DNA of 64,000 bases from NCBI GenBank assembly GCA_024516035.1, contig CM044967.1:10295990-10359989 (forward strand), in the 5' to 3' direction. Source of the stretch: Bactericera cockerelli. Lineage: Eukaryota > Arthropoda > Insecta > Hemiptera > Triozidae. Below the pieces are notes generated by a model. The model did no database searches. It saw nothing but the letters and a program-made list of their open reading frames with translations, and was not told where the DNA came from. Shown in pieces: positions 11,301 through 20,100 of this stretch (its first letter is position 1; each line of letters begins with the position of its first letter). A program made the position numbers and the translations under genes.

Positions 11301-12677
11301 CTGGGTGGTAAGTTGTGCTAGTAGTTCCGTTATTCCAGGAGTTGATTAGGTGGCATTGTTTTGACACCAAATTGCCGTAAAGGTCTCAAATAACCACTGA
11401 AAAATGCATGCATTGGCTGGGATTCAAGCCAACGGAACCCTTTACCAACTAGGTTTCCAGACAAGCGGCTCAACTTCAAAATCGTTATTCTGAAGCTGAA
11501 AAAGATGGTGCATTCACATTACACACCTACTTTTCTATAGGTCTAGGAAAAGTCCGAATTTTTTTGACTAATTGTAAAGGGTCAAATTAATAAAAATGAG
11601 ATTTTTTTTTTGTTAATCAAAACTAACTTAAACTACGTGGAATAAAATGAAGAAAAAAGTATTATAATTTCAACAAAGATAAGGGAAGACCACCCCTTAA
11701 GTTGGACTTTCCTCCAATAACAGCACAAATCTCGCATTAGACACAGTCTTACACTTATCCTCGTTGTAATCTGATTTTATTGCACGCTGTTGATGGAACT
11801 CTTTCACTTTCTGTCACTGAACTAGGCAACATCCAGCGAGGTTAGGACTTGGATGGGTGATCATTCAAATTTGAACTCGTGATGCTGGCTATTTCCGGTC
11901 CCACTCAGGGTGGGTGAGGTTAATTCGTGACTATTGTGAGTTTCCAGTGAATGGAGAGTAAACCCCTATTGTGAAATGACCATGGAGTTGAAAGCAATGT
12001 TGAACCCAAATCGAAATAAATCCTTTAGTTGATGTAATTATTGTTATTGGCGAGAATTTTTTCCCTACTATTTTGAACTCTTGTAAAAAACGGCCCCCTA
12101 AATGGCGCTGGCGGCCAAAATGGCAGCCAAGGTCATTTCTTGGTAGAGTTTTGCCCCAGAAATTTTGTCTGAGTTTGTAGTATTTGTATTCAGAACCTTC
12201 TTGACGACCGAATGTCCCAGAATTTTTGTTTGAGCTTTACAGTTTTGAAATATAGAAGAGTTACCGCGTCAAATAACACCCGTTACATTGTTGTACCTCA
12301 AAATTATCAGGTAAATTTGGCACCTTTTTGATTTTTAGGCCGCCCGACACGGGTTAAGGCCCCAGATGCGCCAACTAAGAAATCACTTTTCCGTATCACC
12401 AAGCCAGAATAGAATGCTCAATTACCGAAATTCGGGATTGAGCATTTAGATGATACCAGATTCGATGTGAGTGTTTTTTTCGGTCAATGAGCGATTTCGG
12501 TAACTGAGCCTAACATGTGCATTAAAACTTATCATAATTATCATTTATTTATTTTTCAGGAGGCTGGACTACTTTGTAGTGTCTAAGAGACTCATGGAGA
12601 ATGTTTGTGATAATGTTATCAGAAACAATATCCACGGCAGTGATCATTGCCCAATAGTCCTTTACCTCAACGTTTAA
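2348..12677 (+). CDS. APEX1: AP endonuclease, APE1/ExoIII family (seven coding exons)
   Basis: Exons 2348-2362, 5245-5463, 6326-6458, 8072-8215, 9443-9586, 11124-11307 and 12560-12677 join to 957 nt, giving 318 residues, the length of human APE1. All introns start GT and end AG. The enzyme cuts DNA 5' of abasic sites in nuclear base-excision repair. Visible landmarks: a Lys-rich N-terminus with AKKRK as a nuclear signal; SWNVAGLRA near residue 69; QETKC near 97 (metal-binding Glu); YVPNAG with Tyr171 and Asn174; GDLNVAH with Asp210 and Asn212; WRLDYF with Asp283; and GSDHCPI with Asp308-His309. From Tyr171 on the numbering equals human APE1. The residue matching human Asp70 is Ala, and the position of human redox Cys65 is also Ala. 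Introns hold many repeats. Drosophila Rrp1 is the fly relative but has a much longer N-terminus; this protein is short, like vertebrate APE1. Confidence 0.95.
3393..3778. mobile_element. pogo/Tigger-like non-autonomous element in intron 1
   Basis: The left end CAGTGAAACCTTGATGTAAC and the right end (reverse complement CAGTGGACCCTTGATATAAC) are inverted and flanked by TA at 3391-3392 and 3779-3780. These termini resemble the pogo/Tigger consensus (CAGT, then CCT-GATATAAC). A second similar motif starts at 3614, so it may be composite. There is no transposase frame. Confidence 0.6.
3800..3960 (+). repeat. SINE family F, diverged copy
   Basis: A tRNA-like head (TAGCTTGATCAATAGGACTG, then TTCAAGTCCC as B box) is followed by a body ending in TGTAACATCACAAAAGTGATT. 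The same layout recurs at 21372, 29884, 30030, 42143, 43855 and 52480, in various orientations and states of decay. Confidence 0.55.
4833..5090 (+). repeat. Partial copy of the 0.7-kb hairpin-ended repeat (family R)
   Basis: It matches the right half of the repeat at 31891-32597, from CTGATATTTAAGAAAAT to GGAAGTATTGTGTCCATAA. It is truncated at its left end and more diverged than the two full copies. Confidence 0.65.
5245..5463 (+). CDS. APEX1: AP endonuclease exon 2 (residues 6-78)
   Basis: Acceptor CTCTCCACAG ends at 5244; donor GTAATG begins at 5464; phase 0 at both ends. It encodes a charged, Lys-rich tail (AKKRKSE) and then the first strand of the nuclease fold with the conserved NVAGLRA segment. 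Confidence 0.92.
5705..5912 (+). repeat. SINE family A, near-complete copy
   Basis: The tRNA-derived head has box A (TAGCTCAGTGGTAAAGGCGG) and box B (GGTTCGAAACCC), with acceptor-like TCCCGG pairing with CCGGGA. The body follows (CTTACTGCTGGAATAATGGG, then CGGGCAGTATAAATAAGG), with an ATT-repeat tail. It sits in AP endonuclease intron 2. Other copies are at 7806, 19390 (-), 41939, 57067 and 57210, and body-only tails occur near 20697, 21283 and 25382. The head's anticodon loop is oversized, so this is not a working tRNA gene. Confidence 0.85.
6326..6458 (+). CDS. APEX1: AP endonuclease exon 3 (residues 79-122 plus one base)
   Basis: Acceptor TTTATTTCAG ends at 6325; donor GTAATG begins at 6459; it leaves one base of a Gly codon. 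It carries the catalytic QETKC motif. Confidence 0.92.
6785..7110. repeat. Diverged relative of the 0.9-kb foldback element at 42874
   Basis: The segment with ATCTCGTAAACCGCAAGTTG, then ATGAACTTTTCTTAACTAGG, follows the arm of the 42874-43761 element in order, and the left and right edges both carry degraded versions of its TIR. It ends just before the 7118 element, so one insertion lies beside another. Confidence 0.55.
7118..7699. mobile_element. TA-flanked foldback element, shorter copy, in AP endonuclease intron 3
   Basis: It has the same termini as the 796-2007 element (CAGGGTGGGGCAAAAGTCTG and its complement) and TA at 7116-7117 and 7700-7701. At 582 bp it is about half as long. No coding capacity is seen. 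Its arms can pair over most of their length. Confidence 0.8.
7806..7959 (+). repeat. SINE family A copy with internal deletions
   Basis: The head jumps from GTAGCTC to TGTGAATCC, losing about 20 bases that include most of box A, and the body lacks the stretch between GGGATT and GGAATAATG. The ATT tail is kept. Without box A it should not be transcribed by Pol III. Confidence 0.8.
8072..8215 (+). CDS. APEX1: AP endonuclease exon 4 (residues 123-170)
   Basis: Acceptor TTTTGTACAG ends at 8071; donor GTAAGT begins at 8216. It encodes GYAGVALYSK and KVSYGIG, both typical of the family. The last base joins AT from exon 5 to form the conserved Tyr171 codon, which fixes the donor choice. Confidence 0.92.
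9443..9586 (+). CDS. APEX1: AP endonuclease exon 5 (residues 171-218)
   Basis: Acceptor TTTAATTTCAG ends at 9442; donor GTTAGA begins at 9587. It carries YVPNAG and GDLNVAH, including the catalytic Asp210 and Asn212. The terminal G completes an Asp codon with exon 6. Confidence 0.92.
9626..10328 (-). repeat. 0.7-kb hairpin-ended repeat (family R) in AP endonuclease intron 5
   Basis: This is a near-full copy, in reverse orientation, of the repeat at 31891-32597. It carries the ACAGACGGACACAAAACC stretch (10171-10188) and ends in a short palindrome (ACTTCCGATTTC, AATATT, GAAATTTCTCGGAAGT) at about 10289-10325. The class is unknown; a LINE 3' region or a non-autonomous element are both possible. 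Confidence 0.75.
10801..10830 (+). repeat. Poly(A) tract
   Basis: About 28 consecutive A. The following sequence (GAAAAGAGGACGGAATTAAT) resembles the 3' end of a non-LTR retrotransposon coding region, as also seen near 18570. Confidence 0.6.
11124..11307 (+). CDS. APEX1: AP endonuclease exon 6 (residues 219-280)
   Basis: Acceptor ATTATAG ends at 11123; donor GTAAGT begins at 11308. It encodes AGFTIEER and YTYWTYI; the last two bases start the Trp280 codon that is completed in exon 7. Confidence 0.92.
11824..12020 (+). repeat. 5S rRNA-derived SINE (SINE3 type), copy 1
   Basis: The segment GCGAGGTTAGGACTTGGATG (11836-11855), then GGTGA, closely follows the 3' half of eukaryotic 5S rRNA (GCGCGGTTAGTACTTGGATGGGTGAC). 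It is followed by GATGCTGGC and a body with GGGTGGGTGAGGTTA and GTGAGTTTCC. The body matches the element at 35355. It lies in AP endonuclease intron 6. Assignment to the 5S-headed SINE3 class is from the head; the 5' half of the 5S head is not clear in this copy. Confidence 0.7.
12560..12677 (+). CDS. APEX1: AP endonuclease exon 7 (residues 280-318 and stop)
   Basis: Acceptor TTTTTCAG ends at 12559. It encodes RLDYFVVS and HGSDHCPI with the catalytic His309, ending in TAA at 12675-12677. Candidate AATAAA signals lie downstream at 13708 and 13778; which one is used is unknown. Confidence 0.92.
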
Positions 12678-15533
12678 CTGCCCTGAGGACGTCCAGCCTT
12701 GTTTATAAAGGGGTACTGTATAATCTTGTACTGGGATTTTAAAAGGTTTTATGGGAAATCATGTCTTACAAAACTTGAATTTTATTTCTCCTAAGAGTTC
12801 TAAGTGACTTCCTTTTGTAGTGACATTTTGTACATTTTACCTTGTCCAGTCTCTAAATTATTATAACTCAAAATGCATAATATACGTTTCAGAAAGGCTG
12901 CACCTTCATTTTAAGCTGTCAAATTTCACCATTTTTATGACTAGCAAAAAAATCCATTTTTTTTATAGGACTTGATTTCCCAAAACATCTCTTTAAATTC
13001 CGGTACTAGGTTATGTAATAACTGTATCAAAGGATCCTTTAAAGGAACAAATGTAAGGTGTACCTGATTATTTTGATCTCTTATTAAGCATTTTTCTTAT
13101 CCACGTTTAAGTATATTTCAAGTTATTGTTTTTTTTATTGCTTATAGACTACCAATACGGCGATCTATAATTATCATTCATGCTACTAATGTTTATTTTT
13201 ACAAATGCTGCTATATCATTCCACACTATACTCGCTGGAAGAACCAGTAAAATTAACGGCATATGTCCTTACAGTCAGAAACATATTCTAAGATCTAATT
13301 ACTGTCCTGTCATTCTAAGAAATACTTTCAAGATACTGCAAAGCTATAGTTATCACAACGGCACCAATGATTCTATTTTCCGTAGAAATGTCAACCATAA
13401 TGCTAGGAAAATATTACCTACCTAGTTCAAATTTAATTTGTCACCATCCTAGTTACATTTTACTATAAAATTTCGTTTTCAACATCACCATTAACTGCCC
13501 ACAACATAGAACAACATATTATTGAACATGTGTTGCTAGTATGTCTAGTTTTAAAGATTCATAGGAACTCATGTGTTTTTGTTTATTACTGTTTTTTTAA
13601 TATTTAATATTTTTGTTATATGTACTCGGTACGTGTAAATTTAGATAGTTTTCATTAAAATTGTTCTTTTTCACTCTATTTGTATTCGAAATTCAACCCA
13701 GCAGCAGAATAAAATAATTAAGTACAATAATATTTCAGAAAATATAATATGCAACATTTCAATATCTAAGTTTTCTTAATAAAGAGTCATCAAAAATCAA
13801 ATTCAGCATCTTCTGGCATTTTCATCACAAATTCGATTTGAACTAGCTCATTTGATTCTTGAGACGTTTAAACTTTGAGTTTTTCATTTGTTTAGTTATT
13901 ATTTTTGTTTTAAGTCGAAACTTCTAAAGTTTTCTTTTTTCAAAGTTATGTCAAACCATTTCTCAGAAAGAATTTACTGGCTTTGTCTCAAATAAATGGA
14001 ATACTTTTCAGATTTTTATGTTCTTAAAACAAACTTTCGTCTTCTCATTTTTTTATGACGTGTGTAATTTAAATGGCAATCTTTGTCCCTGAGATAGCGT
14101 GAGTTCACTCAGCTGGATCTTTTGGCTCCGTTTCTCTCCGTGTACTCTCAGTTGCTAAATGTCCCTGGAAAACCTTTACGTGGTTCACTGGATCACCCTG
14201 AATGTAAGTTCATACATAGGGTGAGATCCCCACACTCAATAATCCCTTATTAGATTAACTAACCAAGATCACCCAGACTCATCCTCAAACGCCTTGACCA
14301 CCAATGCATGTTTAGTTTGCTACGGTAAAGATTTATTTGAACGATCTGTTTTTAACTAGTAAATATGTGAACTGTAAACCTGTGAACGCTTAAATACTTC
14401 ATTTTAATGTCATGTTTAAAGGTTGCATACTATTCAAGTAAACCTTGAAACAAGCTACACAACATTTATTTTATCATGCCATAGTAATTATAACACAATA
14501 CATATAAGTACTTATTATACTACTATCCGAATTGAATTTATAAATTTCTTGAAATGAGCACTTGCTTTGATGCCATTAATATATGTAATTATGATCACAT
14601 TCTCAAATAGATATATGAGCGAAAATTCATCCTATTTTCTAGTCTCCTCACTACTCGACAAGTGCTGCTACCACAGATCATGATGGTCTTCCTACTGACT
14701 GTTTTGAATATATGTTAATAGGTATATTGGCGATCTCAAATTTAAAGCGGAACACACATGAAGTAAAGTTTTCATCATTTATCGTCAAGATGAAGTGAGA
14801 TCTGCTATACATCCAGGAAAAGATACACTTCAATGACAAAATATGGCAATGGACAGCATAGAATAGAGATGGAAAAAATGGCTGGTTTAAGAAGGTGAGG
14901 ATTTTCGTGGTCTGTAGAAGCTGTCTTGTAAGTAAGTCAATAAATATTTTCTGCTCGGTTGTGTTTCAGTTAACTTCTGAAGGTTTTTCTTAATCTAAAC
15001 AATCTAAACAAAAAATGTTTGAGAGTTAAGGAAAAGTATAAAATAAATAAAATTAAAAGACATTTCATTATTTTAAAAACAAATTAAATAAGATTTGACT
15101 TTATTTTTTTAGACACAAAAATGACAGGGTAAAAGTCTCAATAGAATAAAGTATAGAAACTAATGATTTTAGGTATCAACCTGTGTATTTGTACCTAGAT
15201 AATTTTCGTATACAAATAATACTAACTGCATATTTGGCCAGATTTTACCTGAATAATTGTTTTGTTTTTTCAGGTAATGTGTTTGTCAAGAGACGCCATC
15301 TAGTTTGATAAATGGTATTTTTACTTTCTTTTAAGGATATGTTGATATTAGTTAGAATCTATATTACATCTGTCCTAAAATTGGTGAAGGATTAAAGAGC
15401 CACTAGCTAAACGACAAATACATAGGTAGTATATGGCCGGCCCTATTTAACTTTTCTTCTAGTATTTAAATTCATGAAATTTGGCACCTCCTATTGCAAA
15501 GTCATTGCTTAAAATTAAATGCGTCCAAATTTA
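12678..15533. other. AP endonuclease 3' flank, then AT-rich sequence without a recognisable gene
   Basis: This stretch holds the likely 3' UTR of the AP endonuclease (candidate AATAAA at 13708 and 13778), then unremarkable AT-rich sequence. A frame at 13180-13425 shows no family features. No SINE with a clear head is seen. Confidence 0.45.
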
Positions 15534-16142
15534 CAGGGTGATTATAAAGTCTAACCGATGCCTGGGTTTCTCCAAAACGATTTGAAGGAGAAGAAAAAGA
15601 AAAAAGAACGTATCAAGAGTACATTGCAACAAACCAAAGCTCATTAGGACGCATTGATCATGAGATACAGGCTGAACAATCAGAAAAATAAATACTCTTG
15701 GGACCTGTACCCTAAAAATAAATTTATCAACTTGTTTTGAGGGTATCATCACCATTGTGTATTGATCATTGCTCAAGATCTTTTCTGACGCTAGAGCATA
15801 GGTCTGAGCTCTTTCGTTAGGTATGATGGATTATTGAAGGTTCTTAAGAGAGCAGTTTAGGAGAATTGAATTATTTATCTTCAATTATTTTTACCCTGAA
15901 GGTCGGACTTAAGGGTATCGGCCCCAACAGTCCAATACATCCAATCGAGCTATGTTCTGACGAACTTTAAATACAACTATCGAATCACCATCCTATTTAA
16001 TATTTTAAAGCTGACTTTTTTTATTTCTTCTGTTTTAAAATTAATAACACAAAAATTAATATGATAATACTTATGTGTTTTTGATTTTTCGAATTATTTT
16101 CGAGAAACCCTAGCCCACGTGAGACTTTACAAATAACCTCAG
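15534..16142. mobile_element. Diverged TA-flanked inverted-repeat element
   Basis: The left end CAGGGTGATTATAAAGTCTA and the right end GTGAGACTTTACAAATAACC are inverted relatives, with TA at 15532-15533 and 16143-16144. The termini resemble those of 42874-43761 (CAGGGTCTTCATAAAGTC). The interior has no coding capacity. Confidence 0.5.
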
Positions 16143-16847
16143 TAGGTATATAAAAAATGTAAACTTAAATAAATAAAATAATTATGTATAAAATGTACAG
16201 TAAGATTTTTATATAAATAAACTGGGTAATAAAAAAGAAGAAAACTGTTAGTACTTTTACCTTCTCTTTTTAACTAAAATTAACAATTCTGAAAACTCGT
16301 TTCTCAATCCATCACGATGAAATTTTAGAGTATAGGTAAACATTTTGTAAATCTGATGTGTAACGTTTCCTTTCATCTGTAAGAGTTCAGGGGCATTTTG
16401 CTATATTTATTCAGACAAATATTTTCTCTGAGACATTAATCTTCTTTGAAAATTTCTTCAATATTATGGGAAAAGGGTCTTCTGTGATAGATATTGGAAA
16501 TTTTTGTTCTTTATAATCTTCATGTAACATTAAATTCACTTTATTTGAAGAAATACGAGAGAGAATTAGGTTACTCTCTGGACAGTTTACAACCTTATCT
16601 ATCGCTAAGCAAAATCTTTTTCCCAAATCTAGTTCTGTTATTTCTGAATTTGCGTAAAACCTAGTTTATTGGACTGTTATCGAAGTTGAATAAACCAGTT
16701 TTGTCTGATGTAAAAGAACATATAATTTCTGCATTTTCATGCCAATTTCTATCATCGGGAACTCCATAGTTATCAAGTACTCCCAAATGGTATTATCTTA
16801 GAATTGTAGGTACAAAAGATATCGTTTCATGGATAGCAATGTTAATA
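16143..16847. other. Gene-free AT-rich stretch downstream of the muscle protein gene
   Basis: No feature is supported. Candidate minus-strand AATAAA signals (read as TTTATT) lie at 16406 and 16665, but a closer one is at 16848. Confidence 0.4.
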
Positions 16848-16853
16848 TTTATT
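16848..16853 (-). terminator. Candidate polyadenylation signal of the muscle protein gene
   Basis: TTTATT on the plus strand is AATAAA on the minus strand, about 107 bases beyond the stop codon. It is the nearest such hexamer; use is inferred from position alone. Confidence 0.4.
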
Positions 16854-16959
16854 TTTCAAAATGACATGGCATCGCATCGCCAACGTTGTTTTAACGTTTC
16901 TTATGCTGGACTGAATTGTTATTCGACACGGAAAGACCGACATAGTTTGACATAAGGTC

Positions 16960-17130
16960 CTACATGTGTCGGGTGTTTCCAAAGTTGATTCCAGACTGGT
17001 TGGCACCCTTGTTGCTTCCGTATTGTAAGCTGATGACTGTCTGGCCTGCCTTCAGTTGCTCCTCGGTAAAGTGGCGTACATTTTTGTCGGCCTCCTTTGG
17101 TCCAATGGTGGGCTTTCCGTAGTTGCCACC
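16960..17130 (-). CDS. Mp20: Muscle protein 20 exon 4 (residues 133-188 and stop)
   Basis: The acceptor on the minus strand is CTTTATCACAG. It encodes GGNYGKPTIGPKEADKNVR, then the calponin repeat, with TAG at 16962-16960. Phase 0 at its start. Confidence 0.93.
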   Translation of the reverse strand, partial: GGNYGKPTIGPKEADKNVRHFTEEQLKAGQTVISLQYGSNKGANQSGINFGNTRHM

Positions 17131-20100
17131 CTGTGATAAAGAGGAAGAAATTTTAGGTATTATTATCAAACAAATCTAATCAAGTTTGATTTATAGTTTG
17201 CTCTAGGCAAAATATCTAAATAGTAGAAGAAGGAAATGTATCTCCTAAGAACTTATAAAGAAAATTCATACCATTCTTTGGTTGTTGAGTGGTTAGTACG
17301 CAGTCTAATAAAACAGCTAACGCAGGGATTCGTTATTTCACCCCACCCATTGTGTGAATTTTCCTCATTTAAGTATTTGAGAACAAAGCCAAAAATGTCT
17401 AACAAACACAATAACATTCTAATATAGGTAATTCATTCCACTTGGTATTTTTAAATTATTGCATGGTGGAAACCACCGACGTTGTTGTGAAGTGGGCAGA
17501 AGAATATGCCATGTTTTATTCAGTATTTTTTAAGTTTCCAACTTGAAAAAATCTGGTGTGACACCACACGACTTTCCTTATTACTCGAAAAGAAGTCAAA
17601 TTCCACCACTGGTGACCCAACGATTACATTTAGCTAAAAGTGAATGTCAAATTCGTAATGAGCATCTCAAAATCATTGGATTTGATATGTTACAACCCCC
17701 ATCTAGGGTGAATAATAAAAAAGTTAGTCCAAGAGGGTCCCCCCAAAGTACTGGTAAATTGGGACCGGGTTCCAAAAAGTTCAAGATATCAAAAATTGAT
17801 CACAGTAAACCCCTATTATTTTTTCATTCCAATAAAAAGTTGTTCTCTAATTTTTTTTGTTGTATTTTTAACCAATTCAAAGGAACGGTCCTTGCGGCCC
17901 TAGAGTACGGCCGATGTCAAAAGTTTCGTGATACGTGTGGTATATTATATCTAATTTCATACCAAATTTCAAGTCTCTAGCTCTTACCGTTCTCGAGATA
18001 TCTTGTCCACAGACAGACAGACAGACAAATGGCCCAAAACAACTATTTTGGTATCCTGAGGCTATGATTCGTCCAGAAATGTGAAAAACTGGGTATTATA
18101 GGATGATGAAAGTAAAAATATGTCTAGGTATATTTATATGACCTTGCAAGCGTCTTCTAAAGCGTAACTTAGAAAAGTGGAAGTGGTCCCCTTGATCGAA
18201 AGATGTGAACATTTTGTATATGGTATACTAGCGGGCTGTCGCCCGCTTTGCGGGCCGAGGCATGGCCGTGAAAGCAAAAAATCCTTTTTCGCCAATGGCA
18301 GGTGTTGTAGTGGGAATTTCGAAAAATCCCGTCTTATTGCACATCTAGACTATAAGACAAAGCTACCTACCAAATTTCAGCTTCCTAGGACTTACGGTTT
18401 GGGCTGTAGAGCGATGATCAGTCAGTGGTCAGTGACTTTGACATTTATATATTAAGATTTATTTACGGTGAGAATCCTTTTACAAAGTCACAAGCACATA
18501 AAACAAACATGAAAAAATACAATATAAAAATTAACAAAAATATCACAGATATTGGTTTATCATCATGAAAGAAAAGAGGACGCACTAAATAGAAAGATAT
18601 GGAAGGAAATGATTCATGGAACAAATGCCGACCCCAAGTAGGTTTGGGAAAAGACAAAGTGAAAGAAGAAGAAGAAGAAGATCACAGATAAAATCAAAAA
18701 CTGTGTGACGTCAAGACTCACCTTCCTTCCCAGAGACTGCAGACAGATGACCACCGAGTTGAGGTTCTGTCTCAATTAACAAAAATATCACAGATAAAAT
18801 CAAAAACTGTGTGACATCAAGACTCACCTTCCTTCCCAGAGACTGCAGACAGATGACCACCGAGTTGAGGTTCTGTCTCAATTAACAAAAATATCACAGA
18901 TAAAATCAAAAACTGTGTGACGTCAAGACTCACCTTCCTTCCCAGAGACTGCAGACAGATGACCACCGAGTTGAGGTTCTGTCTCAATTAACAAAAATAT
19001 CACAGATAAAATCAAAAACTGTGTGACGTCAAGACTCACCTTCCTTCCCAGAGACTGCAGACAGATGACCACCGAGTTGAGGTTCTGTCTCAATTAACAA
19101 AAATATCACAGATAAAATCAAAAACTGTGTGACGTCAGGACTCACCTTCCTTCCCAGAGACTGCAGACAGATGACCACCGAGTTGAGGTTCTGTCTCTCC
19201 CACAGGTCCACCGTCTGGAACGTCTCCTGAGCGGGCACGCCCATCTCCTTGACCACGTCCAGGAAGCAGTTGATGTTCTCCATGCACTTGAAGGCCATGC
19301 TGCTGGTGTTGATCTTCTTCACCGAGTTGGGCTTCAGATCGTTCACCAATCTGAGGAAATTCAAGATAGAAGAAAGCGTTAGAAAAAAAAATAATAATAA
19401 TATCGCCTTGTTTATACTGCCCGATTAAGACTCTTAAAGTCCCATTATTCCAGCAGTAAGCCCAAGACATATTATTATGTGGTAAAAATCCCAAATGGGA
19501 GGATGACTTGTCATTCCCCGGCTGGGTTTCGAACCCACGACATCTGGATTCTCTGGATTCGCAGAGTGCCGCCTTTACCACTGAGCTACCGGGATAGACT
19601 AATAATAGTACTCTTTAGTGGAAGGTAACCACCAGGCGAGGTTGATGCTCAAAGCATTTTCTACCACCTAACCCTCAGAGTCTTATTATTATGTGGTCAC
19701 AAACTCAAATTCATGAGGAAAAATTCGTGCACTGGGTGGGATTCGAACCAACGGGTACCTACGCTACCTGGATTACCAGACTAGCGCGTTAACCACTTGA
19801 CTACCAGAATACCAATAAGGTTTCGTTTCGTTCACCAATCTAGGGAGATCCGAGATAGAAGGTTTAGAAACAGGTGCCGAACACCGAAATCATGTTAGAC
19901 ACAAATCTAGCTTCATTAAGGGCCGATTTATAGAACAGGATTAGATTTAATCCAAGTAGGCACCTAGCGTGTCCGTGAGAAAATGATATGTTGGTGCTGC
20001 CACATAAACTGAACTAAAATCGATCTTTCAGTATCTAAAGAGCTTGAGTTTGTTTACCAGACCAATCATAATAATTATGCATTATTTATTCTAGAACTGT

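Noticed and set aside
11824..11880. Possible 5S rRNA gene or pseudogene
   Set aside because: Only part of the 5S sequence is present and it continues into a body shared with the 35355 copy, so a 5S-derived SINE explains it better.
17543..17980. A 145-codon frame
   Set aside because: No domain, no splice or start context of note, and it runs into a repeat-type tail with CAGACAGACAGAC.
19135..19581. A 148-codon minus frame next to Mp20 exon 3
   Set aside because: It joins SINE A sequence to an out-of-frame reading of the exon; the real frame is the one with the calponin-homology motifs.
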